Positions 27,809 to 35,807 are shown, counted from the stretch's first letter. The stretch is 64,000 bases of DNA from Chloroflexota bacterium (GCA_016875735.1 VGOW01000001.1:1-64000), one strand, 5' to 3'. Made by a program: numbers and translations. The notes: generated by a model not told the origin, from the letters alone.

Positions 27809-29311
27809 TTAATTAGCGTTTCCCAGAATCGCGTCTGTGTCAATCTGCGCTCGCTGCAAGCGGCCCGAATAATCCACATAAATCGATTTCCACTCGGTGA
27901 ACACCTCCAGCCCGGCCTGCCCGGCATCGCGGTGTCCATTGCCCGTGCCGCGCGTACCGCCGAACGGAAACTGTATTTCCGCGCCGGTCGTGCCGTGATT
28001 GATGTACACGATGCCGGTCGAGAGATCGCGCATGGCGCGGAAGGCGGCATTCACATTCTCGGTGAAGATAGACGACGACAAGCCGTAGTTGCAGTTGTTA
28101 TTGACCTCGACCGCCTCTTCGAGCGAGGCCACCTCGATAATGGACAGCATTGGCCCGAAGATTTCCTCCTGCGCGATTCGCATGTTTGCCGTCACGTTGT
28201 CGAAGAGTGTCGGCTCGTAAAAGAATCCTCTGCCGGTGGCCGAGTGAATTTTACCGCCGATCAACAGTCTCGCGCCTTCGGCTTGCCCGATGCCCGCATA
28301 CTTGTGAACCTTGTCGAGCGCGGGGCGGTTGATCAACGGGCCCACGTCAGTGGAGGGCAACAAACCGTCGCCCAATCGCAGGACGCGAGTGCGCTCGGTC
28401 AATGCTTCTTTCAGTTTGGGCGCGATGCCCTTCTGCACGATGAGCCGCGAACAGGCCGTGCACCGCTGGCCCGTTGTGCCAAAGGCCGACCACAAGATCG
28501 CCTCCACTGCCAGATCGAAGTTCGCATCGTCGAGCACGGTGATGGCGTTCTTGCCGCCCATCTCCAGCGCAACTTTCTTGCCGAACTTTCCGGCTTCGGC
28601 GGCGATGGCCGTGCCCGTTTTGGTGGAGCCAGTGAACGAAATGACTCGGACTTTCGGATGGCGAACGAGCGCCTGCCCCACCTCGACGCTCGGCGCAGTG
28701 ATCACGTTGATCACGCCCGGCGGCAATCCCGCATCCTCGAACACGCGCACGAACTCGATACCGAGGATGGGGGTTTCGGGCGAGGGCTTGTAGACGATGG
28801 TGTTCCCGGCGACGAGCGCGGGGAAGATTTTCCATGAAGGGACAGCGATGGGAAAATTCCACGGAGTGATGATGGCGCACACGCCGATGGGTTCGCGCAC
28901 GGCCATGCCAAACTTGTTTGGCATCTCCACCGGCGCGGTGTATCCGAGCAGTCGGCGCCCCTCGCCGCCCATGTAAAAGGCCATGTCGATGGCTTCCTGC
29001 GCATCGCCTCGGGCCTCGGCAATCACTTTGCCCATCTCGCGCGTGAGCAATTGGGCCAGTTCTTCTTTTCGATCCTTAAGGACTTGGCCGGCGCGGTAGA
29101 GAATCTCGCCGCGACGCGGAGCGGGGGTGAGCCGCCACGAATGGAATGCGGCGGAGGCGGCCTCCACTGCGGAGTCCACATCGGCCACTTCGGCTTGAGC
29201 AACTTCGCCAACGATCTCTTCGTTGGCCGGATTCACGCTGTGATAGATCGCGCCGCTCGCGCCATCAACCCATTTGCCGCCGATATAATTCTGAAATTTC
29301 ATTGCAGACAT
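27809..29311 (-). CDS. NAD(P)-dependent aldehyde dehydrogenase (ALDH7-like)
   Basis: 500 residues. The ALDH fold is complete: TPWNFPIAVPSWKIFPALVAGNT, FTGSTKTG, the general base Glu in LEMGGKNA and the catalytic Cys in GQRCTACSR. It resembles ALDH7/alpha-aminoadipic-semialdehyde or succinate-semialdehyde-type enzymes; the aldehyde is not evident. ATG 29302 is an alternative start. It is divergent from the SufR-like regulator and is the first gene of the minus-strand run through nuo and mrp. Confidence 0.9.
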   Translation of the reverse strand: MSAMKFQNYIGGKWVDGASGAIYHSVNPANEEIVGEVAQAEVADVDSAVEAASAAFHSWRLTPAPRRGEILYRAGQVLKDRKEELAQLLTREMGKVIAEARGDAQEAIDMAFYMGGEGRRLLGYTAPVEMPNKFGMAVREPIGVCAIITPWNFPIAVPSWKIFPALVAGNTIVYKPSPETPILGIEFVRVFEDAGLPPGVINVITAPSVEVGQALVRHPKVRVISFTGSTKTGTAIAAEAGKFGKKVALEMGGKNAITVLDDANFDLAVEAILWSAFGTTGQRCTACSRLIVQKGIAPKLKEALTERTRVLRLGDGLLPSTDVGPLINRPALDKVHKYAGIGQAEGARLLIGGKIHSATGRGFFYEPTLFDNVTANMRIAQEEIFGPMLSIIEVASLEEAVEVNNNCNYGLSSSIFTENVNAAFRAMRDLSTGIVYINHGTTGAEIQFPFGGTRGTGNGHRDAGQAGLEVFTEWKSIYVDYSGRLQRAQIDTDAILGNAN

Positions 29312-29386
29312 TTTACTCTATCGCGAACGAGCGCGAGTTTTATGACGGATTTCACAAATTTGGTGCGATTATATTGGAGGGAGATC

Positions 29387-29419
29387 ATGATTGTCAAGGT
29401 TTTGCTGATTTGCGTTTGA
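29387..29419 (+). CDS. Possible 10-codon leader peptide
   Basis: ATG 29387 follows GGAGGGAGATC, an excellent Shine-Dalgarno, and reads MIVKVLLICV before TGA at 29417-29419. It overlaps the -35 of the sufR-like promoter. It may be a remnant of an older gene start or a small regulatory peptide. Confidence 0.25.
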   Translation: MIVKVLLICV

Positions 29420-29444
29420 CAAATTGCCTCGCGGTATCTACAAT
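29391..29444 (+). promoter_or_regulatory. Promoter and inverted repeat of the SufR-like gene
   Basis: TTGACA (29416-29421), 17-bp spacer, TACAAT (29439-29444). TTGTCAA (about 29391-29397) and TTGACAA (29416-29422) form an inverted repeat ending in the -35, a candidate operator. The ATG begins six bases after the -10, implying a leaderless transcript. Confidence 0.65.
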
Positions 29445-29450
29445 CGAATC

Positions 29451-30083
29451 ATGCAACACAAGCGGCAAGAGATCATCAACGTCCTCAAACAGCGCGGGAA
29501 CGCCTCTGTGGATGAGTTGAGCAAAGAGCTCGGCATCACGACGGTGACGGTGCGCCATCATCTCGACGTTCTGCGTTCGGAGGGATTGGTGAGCGAGCCT
29601 GCCGTGCGGCATCGCTCGAGTTCGGGCAGGCCTCAGCACATCTTCTCTCTCACGCCCAAAGCCGAAGAGCTCTTTCCGCGCAATTACGACGGACTCGCGC
29701 AAGTGCTCCTCGACGAAGTGAAGTCGAGACTCGACACTCGCGAAGTGAACGTGATCTTCGAGGGAGTCGTCCACCGTTTATTGGCCGATGCCCCCCGCCC
29801 CTCTCCCGATGAGCCGATTGAGCAAAGGCTCGACCGCGCCATTAACTTTCTGAACGAAAAAGGATATGTGGCTCACTGGGAACGGCGGCCCGATGGATTC
29901 TTCGTTCAGACTCGCAACTGCCCTTTCGAGGCGCTGGCCGGGAAGAATCCCGAACTGTGTTCGATGGATTTGATTCTGCTCACCTCGCTCATGGGCATCA
30001 CCCTCCAGCGCGTGTGCCACATGCCCGACGGCGACAATTCTTGCGCGTACATGGTGAAAGAGGTTGCCGTTGAAACCCGCTGA
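29451..30083 (+). CDS. sufR: SufR-like Fe-S-sensing transcriptional regulator
   Basis: 210 residues from ATG 29451. An N-terminal DeoR/ArsR-like winged helix (about 1-70: RQEIINVLKQRGNASVDELSKELGITTVTVRHHLDVLRSEGLV) precedes a C-terminal domain with Cys at NCPFEALAGKNPELCSMD and GDNSCAYMV. These match the three conserved Cys that hold the [4Fe-4S] cluster of SufR. SufR represses suf genes when Fe-S clusters are plentiful. It precedes an ErpA/IscA-type gene with its own promoter and is divergent from the run holding iscX, nuo and mrp. Confidence 0.85.
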   Translation: MQHKRQEIINVLKQRGNASVDELSKELGITTVTVRHHLDVLRSEGLVSEPAVRHRSSSGRPQHIFSLTPKAEELFPRNYDGLAQVLLDEVKSRLDTREVNVIFEGVVHRLLADAPRPSPDEPIEQRLDRAINFLNEKGYVAHWERRPDGFFVQTRNCPFEALAGKNPELCSMDLILLTSLMGITLQRVCHMPDGDNSCAYMVKEVAVETR

Positions 30084-30107
30084 TTTGCAAGACGATCATC
30101 GTAATTA

Positions 30108-30136
30108 TTGACGCAGCTTGAAACTGCTGTTACAAT
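30108..30136 (+). promoter_or_regulatory. Sigma-70-type promoter of the erpA-like gene
   Basis: TTGACG (30108-30113), 17-bp spacer, TACAAT (30131-30136), about 31 bp before the ATG. GGAGACTCGC precedes the start. Confidence 0.7.
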
Positions 30137-30167
30137 CTGACGCGCACAATCAACACAGGAGACTCGC

Positions 30168-30596
30168 ATGACAGCGCCTGCTGATAATCTAACTTTCATT
30201 TCTGACGAAGTCGAAACGCCCACCGTCACCCTCACCAACGGCGCGGCGGCCAAAGTTCGCTCCATTCTCGCCGAACGCAACGCGCCCAACCACAGCCTGC
30301 GCGTGTTTGTCTCTGGCGGCGGATGTTCCGGCATGCAATACGGCATGGCTCTCGAAGGCCAGCCGCGCGAATTCGACACGGTGATCGAGCAAGACGGAGT
30401 CAAAGTGGTGATCGACCCCACGTCGATGATGTATCTCGGCGGCGCGACGATCGATTACGTGGATAACATCATGGGCGGCGGATTCCGGATCGACAACCCG
30501 AACGCCGTTTCCACCTGCGGATGCGGCCACTCGTTCCGCACCTCGGGCGGCGCCGCTCCGGCCTCCTCGGGCGGCGGCTGCGCCTGCGGGCACTAG
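30168..30596 (+). CDS. erpA: HesB/IscA/ErpA-type Fe-S insertion protein
   Basis: 142 residues. The A-type carrier domain (about 18-122) has VTLTNGAAAKVRSILAERN, FVSGGGCSGMQYGM and CGCGHSF, giving the three Cys ligands. A-type carriers pass [4Fe-4S] or [2Fe-2S] clusters to target proteins. A Ser/Gly-rich tail with a further CAC motif (GGGCACGH) extends the usual length by about 20 residues and might bind metal. Next to the SufR-like regulator it is the likely target of Fe-S feedback. Confidence 0.9.
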   Translation: MTAPADNLTFISDEVETPTVTLTNGAAAKVRSILAERNAPNHSLRVFVSGGGCSGMQYGMALEGQPREFDTVIEQDGVKVVIDPTSMMYLGGATIDYVDNIMGGGFRIDNPNAVSTCGCGHSFRTSGGAAPASSGGGCACGH

Positions 30597-30604
30597 CCTC
30601 ATCG

Positions 30605-30635
30605 GGGGCGGCCAGCCGGTCGCCCCTTTTCTTTA
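30605..30635 (+). terminator. Rho-independent terminator after erpA
   Basis: GGGGCGGCC, loop AGCC, GGTCGCCCC, then TTTTCTTT. It overlaps the leader of the next gene, whose ATG is at 30638. Confidence 0.75.
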
Positions 30636-30637
30636 TT

Positions 30638-31015
30638 ATGGCCCGTCGCCTCTTCACCCTCGACGAAGCCAACGCGCTGCTGCCCACCCTCCGCCCCATG
30701 CTCATGGAAATGGTGGAGGCCCGCAAGAAAATTGTGGAAGCCGAACCCGACCTGTGGCCGGTGCTGGAAAAGGCCATGGGCAACGGCGGCGGCAAAAAGG
30801 CCGGAGCCGTCCTCCCCCACTTCGAGATCATTCAACGCAACGTCCAAACCATTACGGGTTTGGGCATCGAGATCAAAGACATCGGCGCCGGGCTGATCGA
30901 TTTCCCCGCCGAGCGCGAGGGGCGCGTTGTATACTTGTGCTGGCGGCTCGGCGAAGCGAGCGTGGCCCACTGGCACGAACTCGATGCCGGGTTCGCCGGG
31001 CGGCAGCCTCTGTGA
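30638..31015 (+). CDS. DUF2203-family protein
   Basis: 125 residues. MARRLFTLDEANALLPTLRP, then a long helix, GIEIKDIGAGLIDFPAEREGRVVYLCWRLGE and VAHWHELDAGFAGRQPL are the DUF2203 hallmarks. The function of the family is unknown. TATTAT overlaps the ATG and no Shine-Dalgarno is visible, so the gene may be leaderless or served by read-through past the terminator. It is 16 bp upstream of the radical SAM gene. Confidence 0.8.
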   Translation: MARRLFTLDEANALLPTLRPMLMEMVEARKKIVEAEPDLWPVLEKAMGNGGGKKAGAVLPHFEIIQRNVQTITGLGIEIKDIGAGLIDFPAEREGRVVYLCWRLGEASVAHWHELDAGFAGRQPL

Positions 31016-31031
31016 TCAAGACGGAAAACTC

Positions 31032-32441
31032 ATGCTAAAAAACTTGTGGTCGAAACCATCCTCCAACGGCGGGCCGAAACGGCTTTGGCTCGACCTCGGC
31101 GACTTGGGCGACCTCGTCAACCCTTCCGGGCCGCATGAGCAATGGCAGGATCACGGGCTCGGACTCCTGCGCACCCTCCTCCATCAAAACGATCTGCTCA
31201 CCGATCTCGCCTCCACTCGCGCCTGCAAAACGTGGGATGAGGTGAAACGAATCATCGCCGCTTACGACATACTGATCATGAACGTGCGCAGTTACACGTT
31301 TCCATCAGCCTATCGCTCGGCGAAAATTTTCAAAGAAGTCAATCCCAACGGACTCATTCTCGCCGGCGGCATGCACGCCACCGTGGCCCCCGACGAAATG
31401 GAAGCCATCGCCGAGTTCGACAAAATTTGCCAAGGCCCCGGCGAGAATGTCATCGTCGATCTCGTGCGCGACCCGGCCTCGTTCCCGCGCATGATTCTTG
31501 GGCAGGGCGCGAAGAGCATGGCCGAGTGGCCGATGATTGACCGCACCCTGTGGCCCAAACCCAATTCGTGGAAACTCGCTCGCAAGTTCAATTGGCCGCT
31601 CGAACCCGAATGCGGCTGGGGACCCGGACCCGTCGCCACCATCATCACCAGCCGGGTGTGCCCGTGGCAGTGCGTGTTCTGCAACGAAAACTCGTACATC
31701 CCCAATATGGGCCGCCGCCCGGTCGAGGCGGTGATCGACGAACTGAACTTCCTCGACAAAAAATACGGCGTCGGCTCGGTCGTCATTCACGACTCGATGT
31801 TCTTTCAGAATCCATCGTGGCTGCAAGAATGGGTGGAGAAGTATCCGCGCAAGGCGCGAAAGTTGTGGCCCTATTGGGCCGCCGGCCGCGCCGACACCGT
31901 GCGCCAGTGGCCCGAACTGTTCGAGGCGCTGATCAAAGAAACCCATTGGAACACGGTGTCCATCGGATTCGAGTCGGGCAGTGACCGCGTCCTGCGCATC
32001 ATCAACAAAGAGTGCACCGAAGAGGACAACTACTTCACTATCGATCTGCTCACCCGCATCGGCGACGAAATGGAAAAGCAGGGCAAGAAGCCGCCCATGT
32101 TCTGGAGCAACATCATGCTCGGCATCCCCGGCGAGACTCGCGAAGACGCGATCAAAACGATGCGCATGGTGAAATACACCAAACGCATCCTGCCCTCCAT
32201 TTCGTTTTACGCCCCCTACCCCGGCTCCGCGCTCGGCCATCAACTCATCGCCGAAGGCAAGAGCCGCATGACCAAAGAAAATTATCACCGCTTCCCCGAC
32301 GACGAAAAAGTGATCGGCGTTGATTATCAGTTCTACCGCGAACTCCTCGCCGGAAAGTTCGACGCCGAGATCAACAAAGACCTGCCCGGCCTCATCCAGC
32401 AGCGCCGCGCCGTTTACACCGACGCGCTGGCCAAAGCCTAG
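31032..32441 (+). CDS. B12-binding-type radical SAM protein
   Basis: 469 residues from ATG 31032. The N-terminal region (about 75-170) resembles a cobalamin-binding Rossmann domain (YDILIMNVRSYTFPSAY, LILAGGMHATVAPDEM) but lacks the DxHxxG motif, so cobalamin binding is doubtful. The radical SAM core has CPWQCVFC (about 211-218), the CxxxCxxC for the [4Fe-4S] cluster, followed by RRPVEAVIDELNFL, SIGFESGSDRVL and LGIPGETREDAIKTM. The layout is that of BchE/methylthiotransferase-like uncharacterised enzymes. The substrate is unknown. It sits with DUF2203, a 68-aa protein and a recombinase-fold protein on one strand. Confidence 0.85.
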   Translation: MLKNLWSKPSSNGGPKRLWLDLGDLGDLVNPSGPHEQWQDHGLGLLRTLLHQNDLLTDLASTRACKTWDEVKRIIAAYDILIMNVRSYTFPSAYRSAKIFKEVNPNGLILAGGMHATVAPDEMEAIAEFDKICQGPGENVIVDLVRDPASFPRMILGQGAKSMAEWPMIDRTLWPKPNSWKLARKFNWPLEPECGWGPGPVATIITSRVCPWQCVFCNENSYIPNMGRRPVEAVIDELNFLDKKYGVGSVVIHDSMFFQNPSWLQEWVEKYPRKARKLWPYWAAGRADTVRQWPELFEALIKETHWNTVSIGFESGSDRVLRIINKECTEEDNYFTIDLLTRIGDEMEKQGKKPPMFWSNIMLGIPGETREDAIKTMRMVKYTKRILPSISFYAPYPGSALGHQLIAEGKSRMTKENYHRFPDDEKVIGVDYQFYRELLAGKFDAEINKDLPGLIQQRRAVYTDALAKA

Positions 32442-32448
32442 CCAGCGA

Positions 32449-32478
32449 TCGCCAATCTCCAATCTCTAATCTCCATCT
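32449..32478. repeat. Phrase repeat (CCAATCTCTAATCT)
   Basis: GATCGCCAATCTCCAATCTCTAATCTCC fills the gap before the 68-residue gene and ends directly at its ATG, leaving no Shine-Dalgarno. Confidence 0.5.
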
Positions 32479-32685
32479 ATGAGCAGCTTCTCCAATCCTC
32501 ACTTCATGTACCTCTTCGAAATGAAGAACGGCAAAAAGAAACTGGCCTACGGCCAATCGCCCGAAGACGCGCTGGAGATTCTCTCGTACCGTCTCAGCCC
32601 AGAAGAGATGGACGAGATCATCAAAGATAAATTCACGAAAATCAACCAGCGGCAATTGCAGGAGCACGTTCACCTTTTGGGGTAG
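32479..32685 (+). CDS. Small protein of unknown function (68 aa)
   Basis: MSSFSNPHFMYLFEMKNGKKK, then SPEDALEILSYRLSPEEMDEI and NQRQLQEHVHLLG. I do not recognise the family. Soluble, mixed strand-helix, with no Cys. It lies 37 bp after the radical SAM gene and 11 bp before the recombinase-like gene on the same strand, so it is probably part of the same transcript and a candidate partner of one of them. Confidence 0.65.
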   Translation: MSSFSNPHFMYLFEMKNGKKKLAYGQSPEDALEILSYRLSPEEMDEIIKDKFTKINQRQLQEHVHLLG

Positions 32686-32696
32686 CGAAACTGGCC

Positions 32697-33650
32697 GTGT
32701 CCCCCGAACAACCTTCCCTCTTCGATAACCCTCCCTCCGCGCCCACTCCGGCCTCTGCGCCGCCGAACCGGCCACCCCATCTCGACCCCTCCACTCCGCT
32801 GGGCGCCGCCGTTGAATTGTGGCTCGACCATCTCCGCCAAAAGGACACGTCGTTCCACACCCTCACCGCCTTCAAGTGCGACGTGAACATTTTGCTCGAA
32901 CACCTCGACCCGGCCACGCCCCTCAACACCATCACCACCGCCAGCCTCAACCGTTTCCTCGATTGGATGCGCAACGAACGCGGCAAACCTTGCTCCGATA
33001 AAACCTATGGCCGCCGCGTCACCTCACTCAAAGCCTTCTTCCGCTGGGCCACACCGCTCGCGCAGCTCCGCGCCGATCCCTCCGAAGCCGTTCTTCAGCT
33101 CTCGGTGCGCAGCCCCCTGCCCGAAATTCTCACCGACGACGAAGTGGAGAAATGCCTCGCCGCCGGAGAGATTCTGCGCCACAGCGAAAAACCCGACATC
33201 CGACCGCTGACGCTATTCACACTGCTGCTCGACACCGGAATGAAAAAGGTTGAGGTCGCCAACCTCAAGCGCGAACACATCGACATCTCCAACCCCGCCG
33301 ACCCTTTTCTCTTCGTCCGCTATCCCGAAAAGAAAGACTGGCCCAAAGAGCGCCGACTCAAACTCACGCCGCAATGGGTTGAGATTTACCGCGACTATCT
33401 CGCCGACCACGCGCCCAAAGAAATCGTCTTCCCGTGGTCGGTGCGCAAACTCGAAATGTCGCTCGGCGAAGTTGGGACGCGCGCCGGATTGGAGAAGAGC
33501 GTATCGTTCGACGCCATGCGTTGGACATGCGCCGTGCGCGATCACAAAAGCGGAATGGAAGCGGAAGCCCTGCGAAGGAAGTTGGGCCTCTCGCCCATTC
33601 AGTGGCGGGAAACCGGAGAAAGAATCAGAAAATTGGTGGAGGGAGAATAA
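32697..33650 (+). CDS. Tyrosine-recombinase-fold protein with lost catalytic residues
   Basis: 317 residues from GTG 32697. A Pro-rich N-terminus (about 1-35) precedes a SAM-like core-binding domain (about 38-130: DHLRQKDTSFHTLTAFKCDV, TYGRRVTSLKAFFRWA) and a XerC/D-like C-terminal domain (about 140-310: LPEILTDDEVEKCLAAG, LTLFTLLLDTGMKKVEVANLK). The first catalytic Arg is Lys (MKKVEV), the HxxR motif reads DAMR, the second His (LGHS) reads LGLS, and no Tyr follows in the nucleophile position (QWRETGERI). It should be inactive as a recombinase but could still bind DNA. Not flanked by att-like repeats or phage genes. Confidence 0.75.
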   Translation: MSPEQPSLFDNPPSAPTPASAPPNRPPHLDPSTPLGAAVELWLDHLRQKDTSFHTLTAFKCDVNILLEHLDPATPLNTITTASLNRFLDWMRNERGKPCSDKTYGRRVTSLKAFFRWATPLAQLRADPSEAVLQLSVRSPLPEILTDDEVEKCLAAGEILRHSEKPDIRPLTLFTLLLDTGMKKVEVANLKREHIDISNPADPFLFVRYPEKKDWPKERRLKLTPQWVEIYRDYLADHAPKEIVFPWSVRKLEMSLGEVGTRAGLEKSVSFDAMRWTCAVRDHKSGMEAEALRRKLGLSPIQWRETGERIRKLVEGE

Positions 33651-33655
33651 GGCTT

Positions 33656-34753
33656 CTATTGCGGGGCATCGCGCACCGTCTCGAAACTCCACTTGTGCGA
33701 TGCGCCGTTCACATCCACCCGCACCGTGTAAGTCTTCCCCAACTCCAGCGGCGACTGCGGAAGAATCACAATCGCGTCGCGCGCATCCAAAATGCTCCGG
33801 CCCGATCTTTGCAATCGAGAATCCGGGTTGAAGTAATTGGTTTCGTCGAAGGCGCAGTGCGGCAACAACTTGCCACTATCCATGAAGGCCGTCCCCGTCA
33901 CGCGCGGAATCTGATCACCACTGCCGATCTGCAAAATGACGGGCGGGCCGCTCGGTTGTTGAAAGCCCGGGCACGTGGTGAGCACAAAGGGAAACTCCGG
34001 CAGTGAGTAACGGAGCACCCACGTTCGCCCGCCTTCCTTCGGAAACATGATCGGGAAACGAATCGACGGCGGCAGTGCGCCGAGTCCTCGTTTGATGTCC
34101 AGTGTCGCCGTCACCGATTCGATCCCGGCATCGTCGCGATACTCGCCAAATCCCACCGATCCCAATTCCGGATCGATCATCGGCACGGCGTGGAATGCCG
34201 CCGACATCCAATAATTGAACGCCCATCGGTTCGGCAGCATTCCGCTCACCGTCGCCGCGATGTTGCCGTTGATGGCCGCTTCGTTGCCGCCCGCCGTGAA
34301 GTATTCGCTGTTGGGCTCCTCGATGTGACCGAGTTGGCCGGTATAAACCATGTAGCGGCTGTGCAGAACACTGTCGGCTGACCAATTTGGATTCTCGATC
34401 ACCGGGGGCAGGCCGGCTTCGGCGCGGAAGAGGTTGAGGTATTGCAGCCAATCGGGGCCGGGCGCGGCGGTGGGCGCGGGCGTTGCAGTGGGCAGAGTTG
34501 TCGGCGGCGGCGCGGCGGTGAAGGTTGAGGGAACGGCAGTGGGCGGCAGTGAAACGGCGGTGGGCAATGCGGCGGACGACGAGGTGGGAATGCCAGCGTT
34601 CACACGCGGCGGCGGAAGCGTGGGGGTTGCGGCAGCGGTTGGCGGTTGAGCAGTGGCAGGGTTGTCGCCGAGAGTCAGAGCAATCCAAAACACGATCCCG
34701 GCGATGAGCAGAATTGAGATCACCAACACGCTGACTGCAACGATGTTTCTCAT
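33656..34753 (-). CDS. Membrane-anchored CAP (SCP/PR-1) domain protein
   Basis: 365 residues from ATG 34753. The N-terminal anchor (IVAVSVLVISILLIAGIVFW) is followed by a Pro/Thr/Ala-rich linker (about 35-105). A CAP domain follows (about 107-235: WLQYLNLFRAEAGLPPVIEN, ADSVLHSRYMVYTGQLGHIEEP, WMSAAFHAVPMIDPELGSVGFG), including the His residues of the CAP cavity. A C-terminal domain of about 110 residues ends VRVDVNGASHKWSFETV, Ig-like. Extracellular; CAP proteins bind lipids or have peptidase-like roles, none certain. It lies 22 bp after the adenosine deaminase gene. Confidence 0.8.
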   Translation of the reverse strand: MRNIVAVSVLVISILLIAGIVFWIALTLGDNPATAQPPTAAATPTLPPPRVNAGIPTSSSAALPTAVSLPPTAVPSTFTAAPPPTTLPTATPAPTAAPGPDWLQYLNLFRAEAGLPPVIENPNWSADSVLHSRYMVYTGQLGHIEEPNSEYFTAGGNEAAINGNIAATVSGMLPNRWAFNYWMSAAFHAVPMIDPELGSVGFGEYRDDAGIESVTATLDIKRGLGALPPSIRFPIMFPKEGGRTWVLRYSLPEFPFVLTTCPGFQQPSGPPVILQIGSGDQIPRVTGTAFMDSGKLLPHCAFDETNYFNPDSRLQRSGRSILDARDAIVILPQSPLELGKTYTVRVDVNGASHKWSFETVRDAPQ

Positions 34754-34775
34754 TCCGGAGTCCTTTATTGCGCCT

Positions 34776-35807
34776 TCACTGATTCTCCAGCTTCGCCCTC
34801 CGCCACTCCTCATCGAACCGCCTCTCCAGCGCCGCTTTTTCCTCGCCGTTCAACAACGCCGCTTTCACCGCATTGCGCGACAACGCATAAATCATATCCA
34901 ATCCCCAGCCGAATGTCCGCGCAAGTTGCAGCCACTCATCGGTGAGTGTGGTGTTGAACATCGGCGGATCGTCGGAGTTGATCGTCACGCACACGCCGGA
35001 GTCGATCAGTTTGGGCAAGGGGTGTTCCGCGAGTGCCGGCGCCACTTTGAGACGGACGTTGCTCGTGGGGCACACTTCGAGCGGAATCTGCCGCGCGCGC
35101 AATTCGTCGATCAGCGCCAGATCCTCGATGCTTCGCACGCCGTGGCCGAGGCGCACGGCCTTGAGCGAACGCAGAGCGCCCCACACACTCTCCGGCCCCA
35201 CCGTCTCGCCCGCGTGCGGCACGCTCGCCAGCCCCGCCGCCCGCGCCCGCTCGAAAGCCTTCGCGTGTTTCTCCGGCGGGTTGCCCACTTCGTTGCCGCC
35301 CAACCCGAAGCCGGTCACGCCGCGGCCCAACCCGCTGATGGCCCACTCCGCCGTGATCATTCCATCTTCCGGCCGCACCTCGCGGGCAATGTCAATCGTC
35401 AGCGTCATCGTGACGCCAAGCGTTTCCTTTGCCCATTCGCGCGCGCGATTGATCGCCGCCAATTGATCCTCGAACGGGAGGCGATGCAGTTGCCAGAGGG
35501 TGTAGGCGGTGTACGTCGCTTCGCTGTGAATGATATTCTGTTCGGCCTGCCCAACCAAAAACTCGCGCGTGATCCATTCGATGTCGTCCGCCGTTTTGAG
35601 GCAGCGCGACATCGCCACATAAACTTCGACGAAGTGCGGGAAGTCGGTGAAGGTGTACCACTGCCGCAAGCCCTCCACCGAGTCGGCGGGCAACCGCGCG
35701 TTGTGCCGCCGCGACAGGGTGAGCAACGTCTCCGGGCGGATCGAGCCTTCGAGATGCACGTGCAGTTCCACTTTGGGCATGGCGCGAATGAAAGAGTCGA
35801 GAGTCAT
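34776..35807 (-). CDS. add: Adenosine deaminase
   Basis: 343 residues. It converts adenosine (or a related purine nucleoside) to inosine and ammonia. Zinc and catalytic motifs are all present: ELHVHLEGS (His-x-His), the HAGE motif (SVPHAGETVG), LGHGVRS and NSDDPPMF (Asp-Asp). Length is normal. Proteins of this family also include adenine and aminofutalosine deaminases, so the nucleoside is not certain. It follows tupC by 17 bp on the same strand and may be read from the tup transcript. Confidence 0.9.
   Translation of the reverse strand: MTLDSFIRAMPKVELHVHLEGSIRPETLLTLSRRHNARLPADSVEGLRQWYTFTDFPHFVEVYVAMSRCLKTADDIEWITREFLVGQAEQNIIHSEATYTAYTLWQLHRLPFEDQLAAINRAREWAKETLGVTMTLTIDIAREVRPEDGMITAEWAISGLGRGVTGFGLGGNEVGNPPEKHAKAFERARAAGLASVPHAGETVGPESVWGALRSLKAVRLGHGVRSIEDLALIDELRARQIPLEVCPTSNVRLKVAPALAEHPLPKLIDSGVCVTINSDDPPMFNTTLTDEWLQLARTFGWGLDMIYALSRNAVKAALLNGEEKAALERRFDEEWRRAKLENQ

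Noticed and set aside
32697-33650. Prophage or integrative element marked by an integrase
   Set aside because: Catalytic residues are lost, there is no tRNA or att-like repeat, and the neighbours are housekeeping-like genes.
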